Part shown: positions 12,806-24,500 of the stretch, in pieces | Layout of the letters: each line of letters begins with the position of its first letter | How positions within the stretch are numbered: the first letter of the stretch is position 1 | Origin: Zonotrichia leucophrys gambelii | Taxonomy: Eukaryota > Chordata > Aves > Passeriformes > Passerellidae | Direction: 5' to 3' | Assembly (NCBI RefSeq): GCF_028769735.1 | Contig: NC_088188.1 | Coordinates: 806,001-870,000 of the forward strand | Length of the DNA: 64,000 nt | Program-made: the position numbers and the translations under genes | Notes under the pieces: model-generated | The model's input: the letters and a program-made list of their open reading frames with translations, nothing else | The model's database searches: none | Told to the model about the DNA's origin: nothing

Positions 12806-15800
12806 AAATTCCCCCTGCCCTTCCACGAGGCTTCTCCTTGGCACTGCCCAGCACCGACCCCAGCCCTCCATTGCCCCTTCCCCAGCTGCCGGCTGTGCTC
12901 TGTCCTCAGCTGACTCCTGCTGGCCGGCGCTGCGGAGGAAGCGCCGTGCGCTGGGCCCGGGCCAGGCCTGCGCTGTGCCGGGCCCGGGGCCAGGCCTGCG
13001 CCGAGCCCGGGCCGAGCCCGCGGCTGCTCCGGCCCAGACAGCGCTGGGAACCGGCACGCCGGGACCTGCCAGCCCCGCCAGCGGCTCCCAGGGCTGCTCG
13101 GGAGCGGGGCCAGGCCCCAGCACACGGACACAGCCATGGCTTCCCCTGGGAGGCTGAGACCCATAGTGGGGCTTGGTGGAGAGAGAGAAGGAGTTCAGTG
13201 GAACAGCCCCAAAGAGGCATCACCCCACACCAAGGGGCTTCTCTCCTCCTGCAGTGATCCTCTCCTCAGGCTCCAGGGGGATGTAGCAGCAAGAGGCTCA
13301 AGATCATCCCTTACACAGCCCTGGGAGAGAGACGAGGGCAGCTCCAGTGCCAGGCATCCATGGGGGGCTGCAGGCTGGTGGTGACCGAGCTCCCCTTCCC
13401 ACCCCGTCCCTCAAGGGCAGCACAGGCCGGGAGGTGTCGGGGGGATGTTCCCAGCACGGGCTGAAGGGCGGGACGGTGCTGGCAGCGCCCACAGCCAGGG
13501 GACAGGAGCCAGGGCTGGGCAGAGCCCGTCCCAGGGAGGATCTGCTGCTGTTGCTGCTGCTGCCCGGAGAGGAAGCCTGAAGAACAGCATTGACTCGAGA
13601 AGAATGGCCCAGACATGGCCAGGAATGCACTGGCTGAGTCCTGCAGGGATGCAGCTCTGGAGGAGCACCAGGAGCTGTGAGGGAATCCTGCCTGGTGCTG
13701 GGATGAATGCAGGAACCTCCCTACCTCCTCTGCTCCGCCGCAGCTGCCATTCCTGATGTCAGCCCATGCAGGGACTTTCGGGCCACCATCACCTGTACTT
13801 GGTGTCACCAGCCCTTGCTCAGCCCCCGACCCCTCTGTTATCTCTGGCACAAGGTCTCAGCTCTTCTTCTTCCCTCTTTTGCCAGCTCTGAGAACTGGTC
13901 CCTTCCATCTCACAGGGTGTTTGACCTCTCCTCCTCACTCTCCCATCTTGGAGATCCATATCCCTTCCTTGGTGACCACCCACCCCTTTCTGATCCCTCC
14001 TTTTCCATCTTTCCCTCAATTTTGACACCTGTCCCCCTCCTTGGCTACTAAATCTCTCCTGCATCCATGACTGCCCCATGTGGCTCCAAATCTTGTTCCA
14101 GCTCTCCCTGCCTCGGTCCAGCCACATTCCCACCCACTCCCTGCCCCCTCTGCCCTCTCCTCCTGTGCCCACCTCGGGTTGCTGGGACACCCCCTGGCCT
14201 GGCAGTGCCCCTGCACCACTTCCCCACGTTCCTCTCTGTGTTATTTCATTCCAGCCATCACATCCACAGCCACATTTCCAGTTGCCAGGACAGAGCTGGA
14301 CCAGCTGTGGTCAGGGACCCTCCCCAGCAGCAGGTGATTTCCCAAGGGGGAAAATAATGGGAAAACTGCAGCTCCCTGGGCAGCCCTGGGAGGGTGGCAG
14401 AGGGACCTGGCACCAGCCTGCACCCATGTACCCAGCTGCAGCCCTGGGCAAAGCACCTTCTTAGCTTTTTGCACAGTTTCTGCCATTTCCCAGCAAAGAG
14501 ACAACCACATTCCAGATCCCAGGATTGCAGGGCTTTTAATCACACACGTGGTGCCTCTTTGGGAGTCAGACAAGGAGGCTGGAAGTGGCTGCTCAGTCAG
14601 ATCCCCACCTTGACAAGTGTCTTGGCACAGAGAACTCATCTCAAGGTCAGCCCATGGCTGAGCTGGTCCCTTCCAGCCTCCAGGTTAGCTCAAAGCAGGA
14701 CAGGACATTGTCATCCAACCTGTGTGGGGAATTACAATTCCCCACAAGGGATTTTTAGGGAAAGAACATCCTCTGTGTATCCACAGCATTTTTGCCATCA
14801 GCACATGCATCACTCTCCTCTCAGGTTTTCTAATCCCCATCTCCCAGAGCCCTGTGCCTGAGGGAGGCTTATATTTCACATTGTTGAAAGGCACACTCTG
14901 AGCCCTTCTGGATGCACAGAAAAGCCAGAAGCATAAACCTTATGGCTTAAAAAGCAGAACACAAAAAAACCATACCCTCTATGCGCTCTTTTTTTTTTTT
15001 TTTTTAATAATTCTTAATTTGAAGCTCTGCTCTCGATTTTTGGTCTCTGAGTCATGGCTGGAATTATCAGGGCTCTGGGAGCCATTGAGTGGCATTTGCA
15101 GGGTGCACTGGGAGGGGAGGGAGGCAGCCCAGCCCTGCCTGCTCTGTGTTTCCCCTCAGCACCACAAGGATCTGGCTGTGAGATAATAGAGCTCCACCGC
15201 CTTTTCCTCAGGGCCTCTCTGTGCTGCAGACACAAACTGGAGCACAGGCAGTGTCTAAAGTTCATGTTCTGGCTGAGTGTAACCAGTCACATCTCTGTGC
15301 TCGGTTGCCCACCATTTGCTTCAGTTTTCCCCTTCTGGGTTGAGATTTTCCAGCCCTGGTCCCCGCACAAAGGAGGTCTGAGAGTCTCTTTGAACACACT
15401 TTGGCCATGGCAGAGCGCACAGGCAGTGGAAAGCAATATCTCCATGATAAACATACCCTGCTTTTTTCTCTTTCTTTTGAGAATACAAAACAGTCTTCCA
15501 ATTTTTAAGCAGATCTGAAACTGCTGGGGGTCAGAGCTGACATCTGGCAGGGAATCGGCGCTGACCGTTCCAGCAAACACTGAGTCCCCTGTGCTGAAAG
15601 CCACAGCCACTCAGGCACAGCACGTTTTGCAGTGATGGTACCTTTTAATCAACCCTTGGAAAGCCCCAGACAGTGGGAGCAGGATGAAAACAATCACTTG
15701 CAAGCTCCGAGGGCAGGGGAGCTGGGGATGGAGGCAGGCAGAGGTTTCACACCCAGGCGGGGAGCGGCAGCCTGGAGTCACCTATGGGCAGCAGATGTTC

Positions 15801-15945
15801 AGCTGTCCTTAAGAAGGACAATGTGAATGGGATGGAAGGAGCCAGGACCACTAAATCCCTCCTTGGCCAGCGTCAGACCAGAGCTGTTCAACGATCCATC
15901 ACTGAAGGCTTCCCAGAACTGCAGAAATACCAGAGAGAATTCGAT
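12806..15945. other. intergenic DNA, no gene seen
   Basis: A locally GC/CpG-rich segment at 12920-13130 may be a small CpG island, but I see no exon attached to it. A run of 17 T lies at 14989-15005. Open frames here lack domains and splice support. Confidence 0.5.
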
Positions 15946-16135
15946 ACAAACCATAGAAGGATTTAGGTTGGAAGGGATGCCTGGAGGTCCCCAGCCCAGC
16001 CCTGGAGCAAACTCCAAAGCTGGGTCAGGCTGCTCAGAGCCGTGTCCAGGCACGTTGTGAACGCATCCAAGGATGGAGATCCCAAGGATGGGGATCTGCT
16101 GTCCCACAGCTGCACCACTTCCAACACCATCCCAA
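15946..16135 (-). mobile_element. CR1-like fragment, minus strand
   Basis: Begins 'catagaaggatttaggttgg', 'aagggatgcctggaggtcc', which is the reverse complement of a CR1 3' end, and continues with 'gggtcaggctgctcagagcc', 'gtgtccaggcacgttgtga'. Old and truncated. Confidence 0.7.
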
Positions 16136-16924
16136 CCTCACAGGCCACATCCACAGCTCTTCCCAGCATGGGCAGAGCTGGTTATCCACCAGAGAAGGGC
16201 AGAGGCAAAGCCTGCAGAGAAGGCACCACCACAAACATTGCTGGGACCAAGGCAAGGAGAGCTTGCAGCCAAGTGTGGCCTGCAGTGAGGTGGGCATGGA
16301 TACAGGAGAGAGAGGGCCCAAAGGGGGCAGAACCAGGCACCAAAACTGGTGGGAAGATGGTAAAGGAGAGAATCTTGGGGGGACAGGAGTGGGATGGGTT
16401 ACTAGGGAGGAGATATGGATGTGGTCCTGGTGGGTCATGCCCAGCAGAAAACAGAAGCCTGGGATGGGGTCTCTGCCAGGGGCTGGGGACGGTGTGTCCT
16501 CTTCTCCTCATGAGGAGACTCCAATGACAAACATTCCCAAGAGATGTCAAGCAGCTCTCTGGTGCTGGAAGGGCGATGCTGTTTCTGTTGGTCATGTCAA
16601 GGAACAGCATCCCCCCATGGCCCTGGGCTACTGCTCCAGCCCTGCTCCCTGCAAGCAGTATCCTTGTATTGGCAAAACCTCTTGCCATGACAACCAAGGG
16701 AAGGGACTGCCAGGGAAAGAGGAGCTCATGGAAAGTGAAGCATAGGCGAGGTAGTGATGGGATCACAAGAGCCTTCAAACCCAACAGACAATAAGACCTG
16801 GAAGGGAGGGGCTGCCTGAACCCCTCAGTGCCCAAACAGAGGGGCAGCCCCTGCAGAGCTGAAAATGCTCCTCCTGCCTTGACAAACACCCCAGCACCAA
16901 GTGTACAGGGACAACGGGGAAAAT

Positions 16925-17058
16925 CAATCCTGCAAGTGTCCAAGGTTAGGCTGGACAGAGCTTAGAGCAACCTGGGATAGTGAGGGCAAGGGGATTGGAA
17001 CCAGGTGATGTTTAAAGTCCCTTCCATGCAGGCCATTCCATGTTTCTATGTTTCTATC
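16925..17058 (+). mobile_element. CR1 3'-end fragment
   Basis: 'gtgtccaaggttaggctgga', 'cagagcttagagcaacctgg' and 'cattccatgtttctatgttt' are CR1 tail sequence; the last few bases are the CR1 3' microsatellite-like end. About 130 bases remain. Confidence 0.8.
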
Positions 17059-18044
17059 CCTGCCCATGACGCTGGAATATGTCTGTGGTGGTTTCCAGCC
17101 TCACACTGAGGACAGGATGGCTCCCTGGCTGCCCCGCAGGGGTGTCCTGTGGGGCTGTGGCATGGGCTGTGCACGGGGTCCAATGTAGCCCAGGGAAGGT
17201 GCTGGGGGATGCAGTGGGATGTACAGGGGAGAGAGAGATGGGGACCCACGCTCAGAGCCCCCATAGATTCCCAGTGATTTAACATGAGGAGAGCCATGGG
17301 AACAGCAGGGGACTTGGCAAAACAAAAAGGTTTTGCTTGCTGAAAATAAGCCTGAGCAGATGTCCTGATTGCCAGGTACCACAGAGCCCTGTCCATGCCT
17401 CACAATCCTCCTGCCTCGTGTCCTGAGAGGATTTTCTCTGGGATGTCTGACAGAGGTGTGATTTTCAGACTGTCTCTCTAGTTTGGAGCTTCCTTCCTAC
17501 AGCATATCCAGGGGTGATGATCTGTTGGTCAACAGTGGTGAACCAAGGCAGGAAAACCTAAGGATGCTCAGCATGGGAAAGGCAGCTCCTCTGTCCCTTC
17601 ATCTTCCTGGCACACACCCCAGACACGGAGCATTTGCTCACCAGAGACACAGAGGAATGAGGACCTCAGGCCCTCACGATGAGTTTGGCCGTTCCAAAGC
17701 CACGTACCAGCCTCAGCTTCCCTGGGACGGTGAGGAGGCCACTGGATGCTGCGACCTGCCCCTCGCACATACCTTTCCTTTGAGCGCATCGGCAGTGGAG
17801 CCCGGCACACCCCGGCAGTGCCGTTTCCTATGACAACGCTGACAACAGCGCCAGGAGCGGGCCGGGCTCGGGGGCCGGCCAGGTGTGGGGCTCCTTGTAG
17901 CTATGGCAAAGGGGTGTTTACTTCTGTGTTTTGCACGCTGGTGTTACCCCCGGGAGTGTCAAAGCAGCGTAAGGCTGTCTGGCATTTCCCCCAGCAGCTA
18001 TGTCAGCGTTTGGGGGAGCTGCGTGTAACCTGCACCTGCCACCG
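17059..18044. other. intergenic DNA, no gene seen
   Basis: Unique-looking GC-rich sequence without recognisable exons, RNA genes or repeats. Confidence 0.5.
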
Positions 18045-18412
18045 ACCGGCTGCAGGACGCATCCATCCTTCCCAGGGCTCCATGGAGCCCCCCATGCCAG
18101 TACGGGCTGCAGGATGCATCCATCCTCCCGGAGCTGTCAGGGCCCCCAGGAGACCCCATGATAATACAGGCTGCAGGTTGCATCCATCCTCCCGGAGCTG
18201 CCCTGGTCCCCAGGAGCCCCCCATGCCGGTACAGGCTGCAGGACGCATCCATCCTTCCCAGAGCTCCCAGGAGCCCCCCATGCCGGTACAGGCTGCAGGA
18301 CGCATCCATCCTTCCCAGAGCTCCCAGGAGCCTCCCATGCCAGTACGGGCTGCAGGATGCATCCATCCTTCCCGGGGCTCCCAGAAGCCTCCCATGCCAG
18401 TGCAGGCTGTAG
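18045..18412. repeat. minisatellite, about 57-bp period, six units
   Basis: Units follow the pattern 'gctgcaggacgcatccatcc', 'ttcccagagctcccaggagc', 'cccccatgccggtacag'. The third and fourth units are nearly identical, and the second carries a diverged middle. Long open frames on both strands here (one of 416 codons) are translations of the repeat. Confidence 0.92.
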
Positions 18413-19046
18413 CCGCAGGTGCCCTTGCTGCAGTCGTGGGTTTCTCACCCCGATATTGCACCATGCAGCAAACCCCCCTTCCCCGCTGTGAGCATTCTTT
18501 CTGCCTTGCCCCTTTGCCATCACTCCGTGCCCTCCCCGCAGCTTCTCCTGACACTGTGCGAGCTCGGGGAACGCTCCCAGCCCGTCCCCGCGGGCGGCTC
18601 ACGGAGCGCTTCGGCCAAATCACAAAGGGCTTGGATCCCGTTCCCCGGCACGAGTGCCAGGGGCGGGGAGATCTTGCCTCACATCTATTCTTTCTAGGTA
18701 CAAAACAAGCATTCAAAAGTCAGAGCCGTTTCAGAACTGGCAAGGCCTGGGAGCTGCTCGGAGCCGGCCAACTGCCCCAGTTCTGGTTCCCAACGAGGCC
18801 GCTTTCCCAGCCCTGCTCTCTGCATGTTTTGCAGACGCTCGCATCGAGGCTGCATCACCCGGCCAGCCCTGCCCGGGGGGGAGCATCCCGAGGGCCACAT
18901 CAGGGACCCGAGGCTGCTGGAGCCGCCGCAAAGCTGCCGATCCCCGCATCCATCTGCTCCCGCGTCGCTCATCTGGAGCGGGGAGCTCGTGTTTAACGAC
19001 CGCGTGTGTTTTCGCTCAAGCATTACATCACCTGGCAACGCCAGCG

Positions 19047-19087
19047 GGACGGACGGACGGACGGACGGACGGACAGCGGACGGACGG
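19047..19087. repeat. (GGAC)n tetranucleotide microsatellite
   Basis: Seven uninterrupted GGAC units, an AGC interruption, then further CGGAC units. Likely length-polymorphic. Confidence 0.95.
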
Positions 19088-19099
19088 GGCCAGCCCGGC

Positions 19100-19984
19100 T
19101 GCGCTGTCCCTGCCGATGCTCGTCCCCGTGTCCCCAGCCCTTTGCCCTTTGCCCTGTGCAGGTGAATAGAAAATTCAGCTCCATGTAGAGCCCACCGAGG
19201 GGCTCATGCACAGGCCCCCACCCGCCCCCTCCTCGGCGTGTCCCAGGGCAAAACGCTCCGCGATTTCCACCTCCCGGAATTCCTGCGGCCGTAGCCATCA
19301 GCACTTTGCCTAAAATAAAGTGGGAGCTGAGATAAGCCAGACAGGCAGGCTCCGGAGAGCCGGTCCCGAGCGAGGATTGAGCTCACACTTGTTGCAGCGG
19401 GCGGCCAGGTTGGGCCTTCGCACCTCGGCAGCCGGGGAGGAACCGGGTGGATTTGCTGATAATGGGCTGCCAATTTCCGCAGCGGTGCAAGGAGCGTGGG
19501 GAATGGAGGGAATGATGCCAGGGAGCGCTGCGGGAAGGGGGTGCGGACTGGGCATTTTCGTGCAGTGCTCCCACTCCCGGCACATTGGGGTCACCAGGAG
19601 TCAGGTACTGGGATAAGCAGCGTCTCAAGCCCTTGGCATGCGGGGAAGGGGCAGTGCTGGATCTGCAGTGGAGAGGGTGATTTTGCATTCCTTGTGCTTC
19701 ATCCACACAGCAGATTCTCATTCACATGCACACAGATTCTCCTCTTCTACTCTGGCCCACCTGCAGTGCTCCATCCACCTCTGGGATCTCCGGCATAAGA
19801 AGGATATGGAGCTGCTGGAGGAATTCCAGAGGAGTCCACAGAGATCCTCCAAGGTTGGAGCCCCTCTGCTCTGGAGCTAGGCTGGGGGAGCTGGAGGTGC
19901 TCACCTGGAGAGGAGAAGGCTCCAGGGAGAGCTCAGAGCCCATTCCAGGGCCTAAAGAGGCTTCAGGAGAGCTGGAGAGGGACT
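19100..19984. other. intergenic DNA 1.5-2.4 kb upstream of ELN
   Basis: No exon recognised. Segment 19255-19340 contains 'gcactttgcctaaaataaag' and 'gctgagataagcc', and 19440-19490 contains 'gatttgctgataatgggctg'. GATAA words occur in unique sequence, possibly a proximal enhancer; inference only. Confidence 0.4.
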
Positions 19985-20272
19985 GAGGGCAATGGATGGA
20001 GGGACAGGATAAATGGAATGCCTTCATATTGACAGAGGGGAGTGAGAGATTAGATGTTGGGAAGAAATTCTTCTCTGTGAGGGTGCTGAGGTGCTGGCAC
20101 AGGGTGCCCAGAGCAGCTGGGGCTGCCCCCAGAACCCTGGAAGTGTCCAAGGCCAGGCTGGACAGGGCTTGGAGTAACCTGGAATAGTGGAAGGTGTCCC
20201 TGCCCATGGCAAGGGTGTGGAACAGGATGGTCTTGATGGTCCCTTTCAACCCAAACCATTCCATGATGCGGT
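19985..20272 (+). mobile_element. CR1 3'-end fragment upstream of ELN
   Basis: Typical CR1 tail: 'ggatggagggacaggat', 'ttgggaagaaattcttctct', 'ggcacagggtgcccagagc', 'ccaaggccaggctggacagg', ending 'ccaaaccattccatgatg'. It lies about 1.25 kb upstream of the ELN start codon and is 5'-truncated. Confidence 0.92.
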
Positions 20273-20649
20273 GACTGATCCCACCATTTATTTAACTCAC
20301 TGCTGCCCCAGCTGGTCCCCAAGCCCTGCGCAGAGACACCGCCCGAGAAGGGGAATGAGGAGCTCAGTGGGGACACACAGGGCCCGGGAAGGGGCTCGGA
20401 GCTGAAGGAGCCCGGAGTCCCTGCAGGGGCCGGGGCTGGAAGCGGCTCAGCTGCCAGACCCCCCCTCATCCCTGCTCCGGGGGTCGCGGGGGCCCGGCCG
20501 CGTGTCCATCCCCAGCCCCGGCCGGGCCGGGCTCTGCGTGTCCCCAGGGCACCCCTGGCCGGGAGGGGACCCCCGGGCCCGGCTGCACGTTTTCCTGCAA
20601 AATGCCCGGTTTTCCGTCCTGCCGGCGGCCGCGCACCCCGCGCCCGCCA

Positions 20650-20925
20650 CCTAACGGCGGACCGGCATCGGCACCGGGATCCGCACCGGCGCTGGGATCG
20701 GGGCACTGGCACTGGGACCGGGTGTTGGACACCGGTACCAGTACCAGGATCCGGGCACCGGGATCTGTACACTGGCACCGGGACCCGGGCATTGGGCACC
20801 CGTACCAGGATCCGGGCACCAGTACTCGGCACCTGGCACCGGGATCCGGGCACCGGTACTGGCACCGGCCCCGAGATCCGGACTCTGTGCAGGGGGCACT
20901 GGCACCGGGCACGGTACCGGGCATC
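20650..20925. repeat. degenerate GC-rich repeat upstream of ELN
   Basis: Variants of 'gcaccgggatccgggcac' and 'actggcaccgg' recur every 12-25 bases for about 275 bases. It ends roughly 600 bases upstream of the ELN start codon. Predicted to be variable in length. Confidence 0.85.
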
Positions 20926-21329
20926 GGGCCGATCCCATCCCTCGCACCCGCAGCTGGAGCGGCATTCCCCGAATCCCGCCCGCACCCCCGGACCCCCCAA
21001 TCCCTTCACCCCGCCGGTCCCCACCTGCCCCCAGTCCCCTTTCGGGCCGATGCCACCTGGGATGCGAAACGCCCCGGTGTCACTCGGGATGCGACACCAC
21101 TCAGGTGCCAGTCACGGTGCGACACACATCCATCACCCTAAACCCCCCATTCCGATGGGCGCAGCCCCCCCGTCCTCCCCCCCCGCCTGCCTTGGCAGCT
21201 TCCCCCCTTTCCAGCTTTTTTGGCAGAGACGCGCCGGCTTGGAGAGAGCAGCGAGGAATTAAAAAAAAAAAAAAAAGAAAAAGGGGGAAAGGAAAAAACC
21301 CTCCCCGAGCAGGCAGCCCAATCGGCGGG

Positions 21330-21514
21330 AGAGGCTCGTGTGTATTTGGCCTTTCCTCATGACGTAGTGTCCTGTGCCTCTCCCCCCGCTCCCTCTCCTT
21401 CTCCCCTCCCTCCTCGCCCCCCTCCCCTTCCCCTCGCATCCTTGGAAGCAACAATTAAGCAGCTCTGGGATAAAACACACAGCCCGCGGGAGCACGGGGG
21501 CATTGCTTCAAGAG
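21330..21514 (+). promoter_or_regulatory. ELN: ELN core promoter and 5' UTR
   Basis: No TATA box is apparent. A long CT-rich tract (21378-21438, Sp1-type CCCTCCCC words) follows a TGACGTA CRE-like site at 21360. Then 'gcaacaattaag' and 'gggataaaac' occur just before the start codon; I recall very similar words upstream of the human ELN start, so this part is probably the conserved core and short leader. The exact start site cannot be seen. A poly(A) run at 21259-21274 and a CT-rich run flank the region. Confidence 0.75.
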
Positions 21515-21593
21515 ATGGCAAGGCAGGCAGCTGCACCCCTCCTCCCCGGAGTCCTCCTCCTCCTCTCCATCCTCCCGGCTACTCAGCAAGGAG
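21515..21593 (+). CDS. ELN: ELN exon 1: signal peptide
   Basis: Starts [17 protein letters not shown] and ends at gtaagg after one base of a glycine codon. The hydrophobic core and the ATQQG end fit a secretory signal. Start chosen because it opens the signal and follows the conserved leader. Confidence 0.96.
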
Positions 21594-24500
21594 GTAAGGA
21601 ACGGAAGGCTCCTCCCGTAGCCCGGCCAGCTTCGCTCCGGTCCTGCGGGGACCCTCCGGGGCACCGGGGCTGCGACAACCCCACCCTCCGGGCACCCCCT
21701 CGCCTGCCCCGGCTGCCCGGCCCCGAGCAGGGACAGGCACCCACGCTGCCTGCCTCCCCGAGGGTGCGTGGGCAGGCCCTGGTGCCACCTCCCTGAGAGC
21801 TCTTTGCTCCCCGAACCGACAGGTGGTTTGTGCCATGCCCGGCAGGGACGGGATGTCACCGAGGCTGGTGACACGGAGCAGTCGGTAACGGCACCGCTGC
21901 ACCACGCACCTGTCAGGGGGAGCTGCGACGGTGTCCTGGTGAGGGGCTTGGGGACACCAGAGGTTTGGGGACATGAGAGATTTGGGGGCATGAGAGGCTC
22001 AGGAACACGCAGGCAGGACACCACCAAACCCCCATGGGACTCAGCAGTGCGCGGGGCCGGGGAGGTGCCAGCTGTGACCCCGCGGCTCGGTGGCAGCGGG
22101 AGCCCGGGGCGGTGGGTGGGTGGCAGCATCCCGCGGTCGCTGTGTGCGAGCGGCCGCTCAGTGTGTGGCCGTGACAGCCCCGGGGCTGCTGCAGCTGCAC
22201 AGCGCCCCGACCCGCCCCGACCGCGGGCTGGGGGTGCCCGGGGCCCACACAGCGCCCTCATCCGCCACCAGCACCGGGTCCCTGTCCCTGCGCGGTCCCA
22301 GCGCTGTGTGACAGCTCAGCCCAGGCACACGCAGGTGTAGCACACGCGGCCGGGGCGGGGAGGTGACAGCCAGCGCAGGGCTCTGTGTCCCAGCCGTGTG
22401 ACACAGCCCGGGCAACGCAGGGTTCTCTCTGTGACACGGCCGTGTGACACAGCCCGGCCAGCGCAGGGCTCTCCCTGTGTCCCTGCCGTGTGACACAGCC
22501 GTGTGACACAGCCCGGCCAGCGCAGGGCTCTCCCTGTGTCCCTGCCGTGTGACACAGCCCGGCCAGCGCAGGGCTCTGTGACACAGCCCGGCCAGCGCAG
22601 GGCTCTCCCTGTGTCCCTGCCGTGTGACACAGCCCGGCCAGCGCAGGGCTCTCTCTGTGTCCCGGCCGGGTGACATAGCCCGGCCAGCGCAGGGCTCTCT
22701 CTGTGTCCCGGCCGGGTGACACAGCTCGGCCAGCGTAGCCGATGCCTGCACGGTGACCTGCCCCTGTCTCGGCTCAGGCTGGAGGCTGAGCTCCCACCCC
22801 GGCGGGGAGAACAGCTGAGCACAGATTCAGAGCCCCCGCCGAAGTGACCAAACTGGGCAGAGGGCTTTGAGGAGGCGGCAGCACCACCAGGGAGGGGACA
22901 GTCACCTCCGGAGAGCCGGGTGGCTGCGCCAAGGAGAGCGTGTGATGGGCAGGGCCACCATCGGCCGCGGGGTCGGTGCTGGGGCTGGCGTGCGGGGCTT
23001 GTTGGACAGAGAGGATTGAGAACCAGAGGAGAGGGCTCTCTCTCTGTGGGCAGTGCCAGAGTGGATGGGCACCAGGACAGCCACAGCCACCTGTCACCAA
23101 GGGCACAGCCCTCAGCAGCTCCACCTGCCCATGCCCTGCAGCTCACAGACCCCAGCCTCGGGGTGGCCCCAGCTGTGCAGGCAGTGGGACCCCAGAGCCT
23201 GGAGCTGCCTGGGAAGTCGAGCTGCTCTTGGTGCCTAATCCTGCTCAGGGTGCTTGGTGGGATGTGCTCAGTCCAGGGCACTCTCCACCCCTGGCACTGA
23301 GAGAGATGTGGCTTGCTGGTCCAGGCTGGCTTTTTTCTGACCCTTCAAGCCATGGCCAGCTGGGACCATCTCTGGAGGAATTTGGACCCCGGGTGAGACC
23401 CTGCAGCAGCTCCTGAGCAGCTCGGGACTGTTGGCCCCACTCTGGTCCCTGACTCAGTCCCCAGGGGTGTTGCTGCTTTGGGAAGCAGCTCACAGAAGAG
23501 ATGAGCTGACCCTGGGGATGGTCCCAGTGCTGGTGGGACACGGGAGGCTCTCCCATGGAGGACTGAGCAGTGCCAGCCCTTGGGGACAGAGCTGGCACAG
23601 AGGCATGGTGGCACGGTGGCATGGTGAGGGCGATACCAGGGTGCTGGGGACGGTCAGGGCTCTGTCCTCCAGCACTGGCTGCCAGTGCAGCTCCAAATCA
23701 GCCTGGCAGGAGAGGGAACCCTGAGACATCCCAGAGCTGAGGGATTCATACCCAGGCTGTCACCTCAGAGAAGTGCCAGGGGGCTGAGGTGGCAGCACTC
23801 AGGAAACCCCCAGCAGCAGATCAGGATCAGCCCCTGGGGATCTGCCCCTGGGGAGCAGAGCTGTGCTGGCACTGTGGGGATCTGCGCACTGGTCACTGCA
23901 GGGGGAAGGTGCTGTGATTCCCTAAAGGTGCCAAGTGCAGCCTGTCCCAGCATCTGGAGCAGGGCATCCATCCCTCAGTGCTTGCTGTGCGGAGCACAGG
24001 GGATTCCCCAGCAGTGACGCCCCCAAGGAGGGACAAGGGGGGCCCTGGGGCGCTCCCAGCCCTGCAAGCTCTGGGCCCACAGGGAGCAGCTCGGGTGGGT
24101 GCAGAGGGGCAGGCACCGGGTGTGGTGGCACCCGGCCTGGGGCTGTGGGGACGCTCTGAGGACAGCCAGGGTCCCCAGGGCGGGGCTGAGATGGCATCTC
24201 CCCTTCCCAGCCGGAGCCTGGCCTGCCGGGCTGCCCCTCCCCTCCCCTCGCTGCTGGCAGGGTGCAGCTCGCCCGCCGGCGCTCGCAGATGAAAGCTGGA
24301 GCTTCAGGGGGGCTGGAGAGGAGCCAGGCCCGGCCCCAGCCCCCCCCCCCCCCCCCCCCCCCCCCCCCGAGCTGCTACCAGCGAGCTCGGCCCGGGATGC
24401 AGCACAGCTTCAAAGTCGCCTGGAGACTGAATGTTTCCATAACTTTCTCCCAAGAAAAAGAAAACAGCGGAACGAGGGAAGAGGGGAAATGTCGGTGGTT

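Noticed and set aside
12920..13130. CpG-rich segment as a gene promoter
   Set aside because: No adjacent exon, splice site or conserved protein is seen on either strand.
17746..18996. 416-codon open frame upstream of ELN
   Set aside because: Largely a translation of the 57-base minisatellite; no domain and no splice or promoter support.
22316..23281. 321-codon reverse-strand frame with repeated CHTAGTQ units
   Set aside because: Direct translation of the intron 1 minisatellite.
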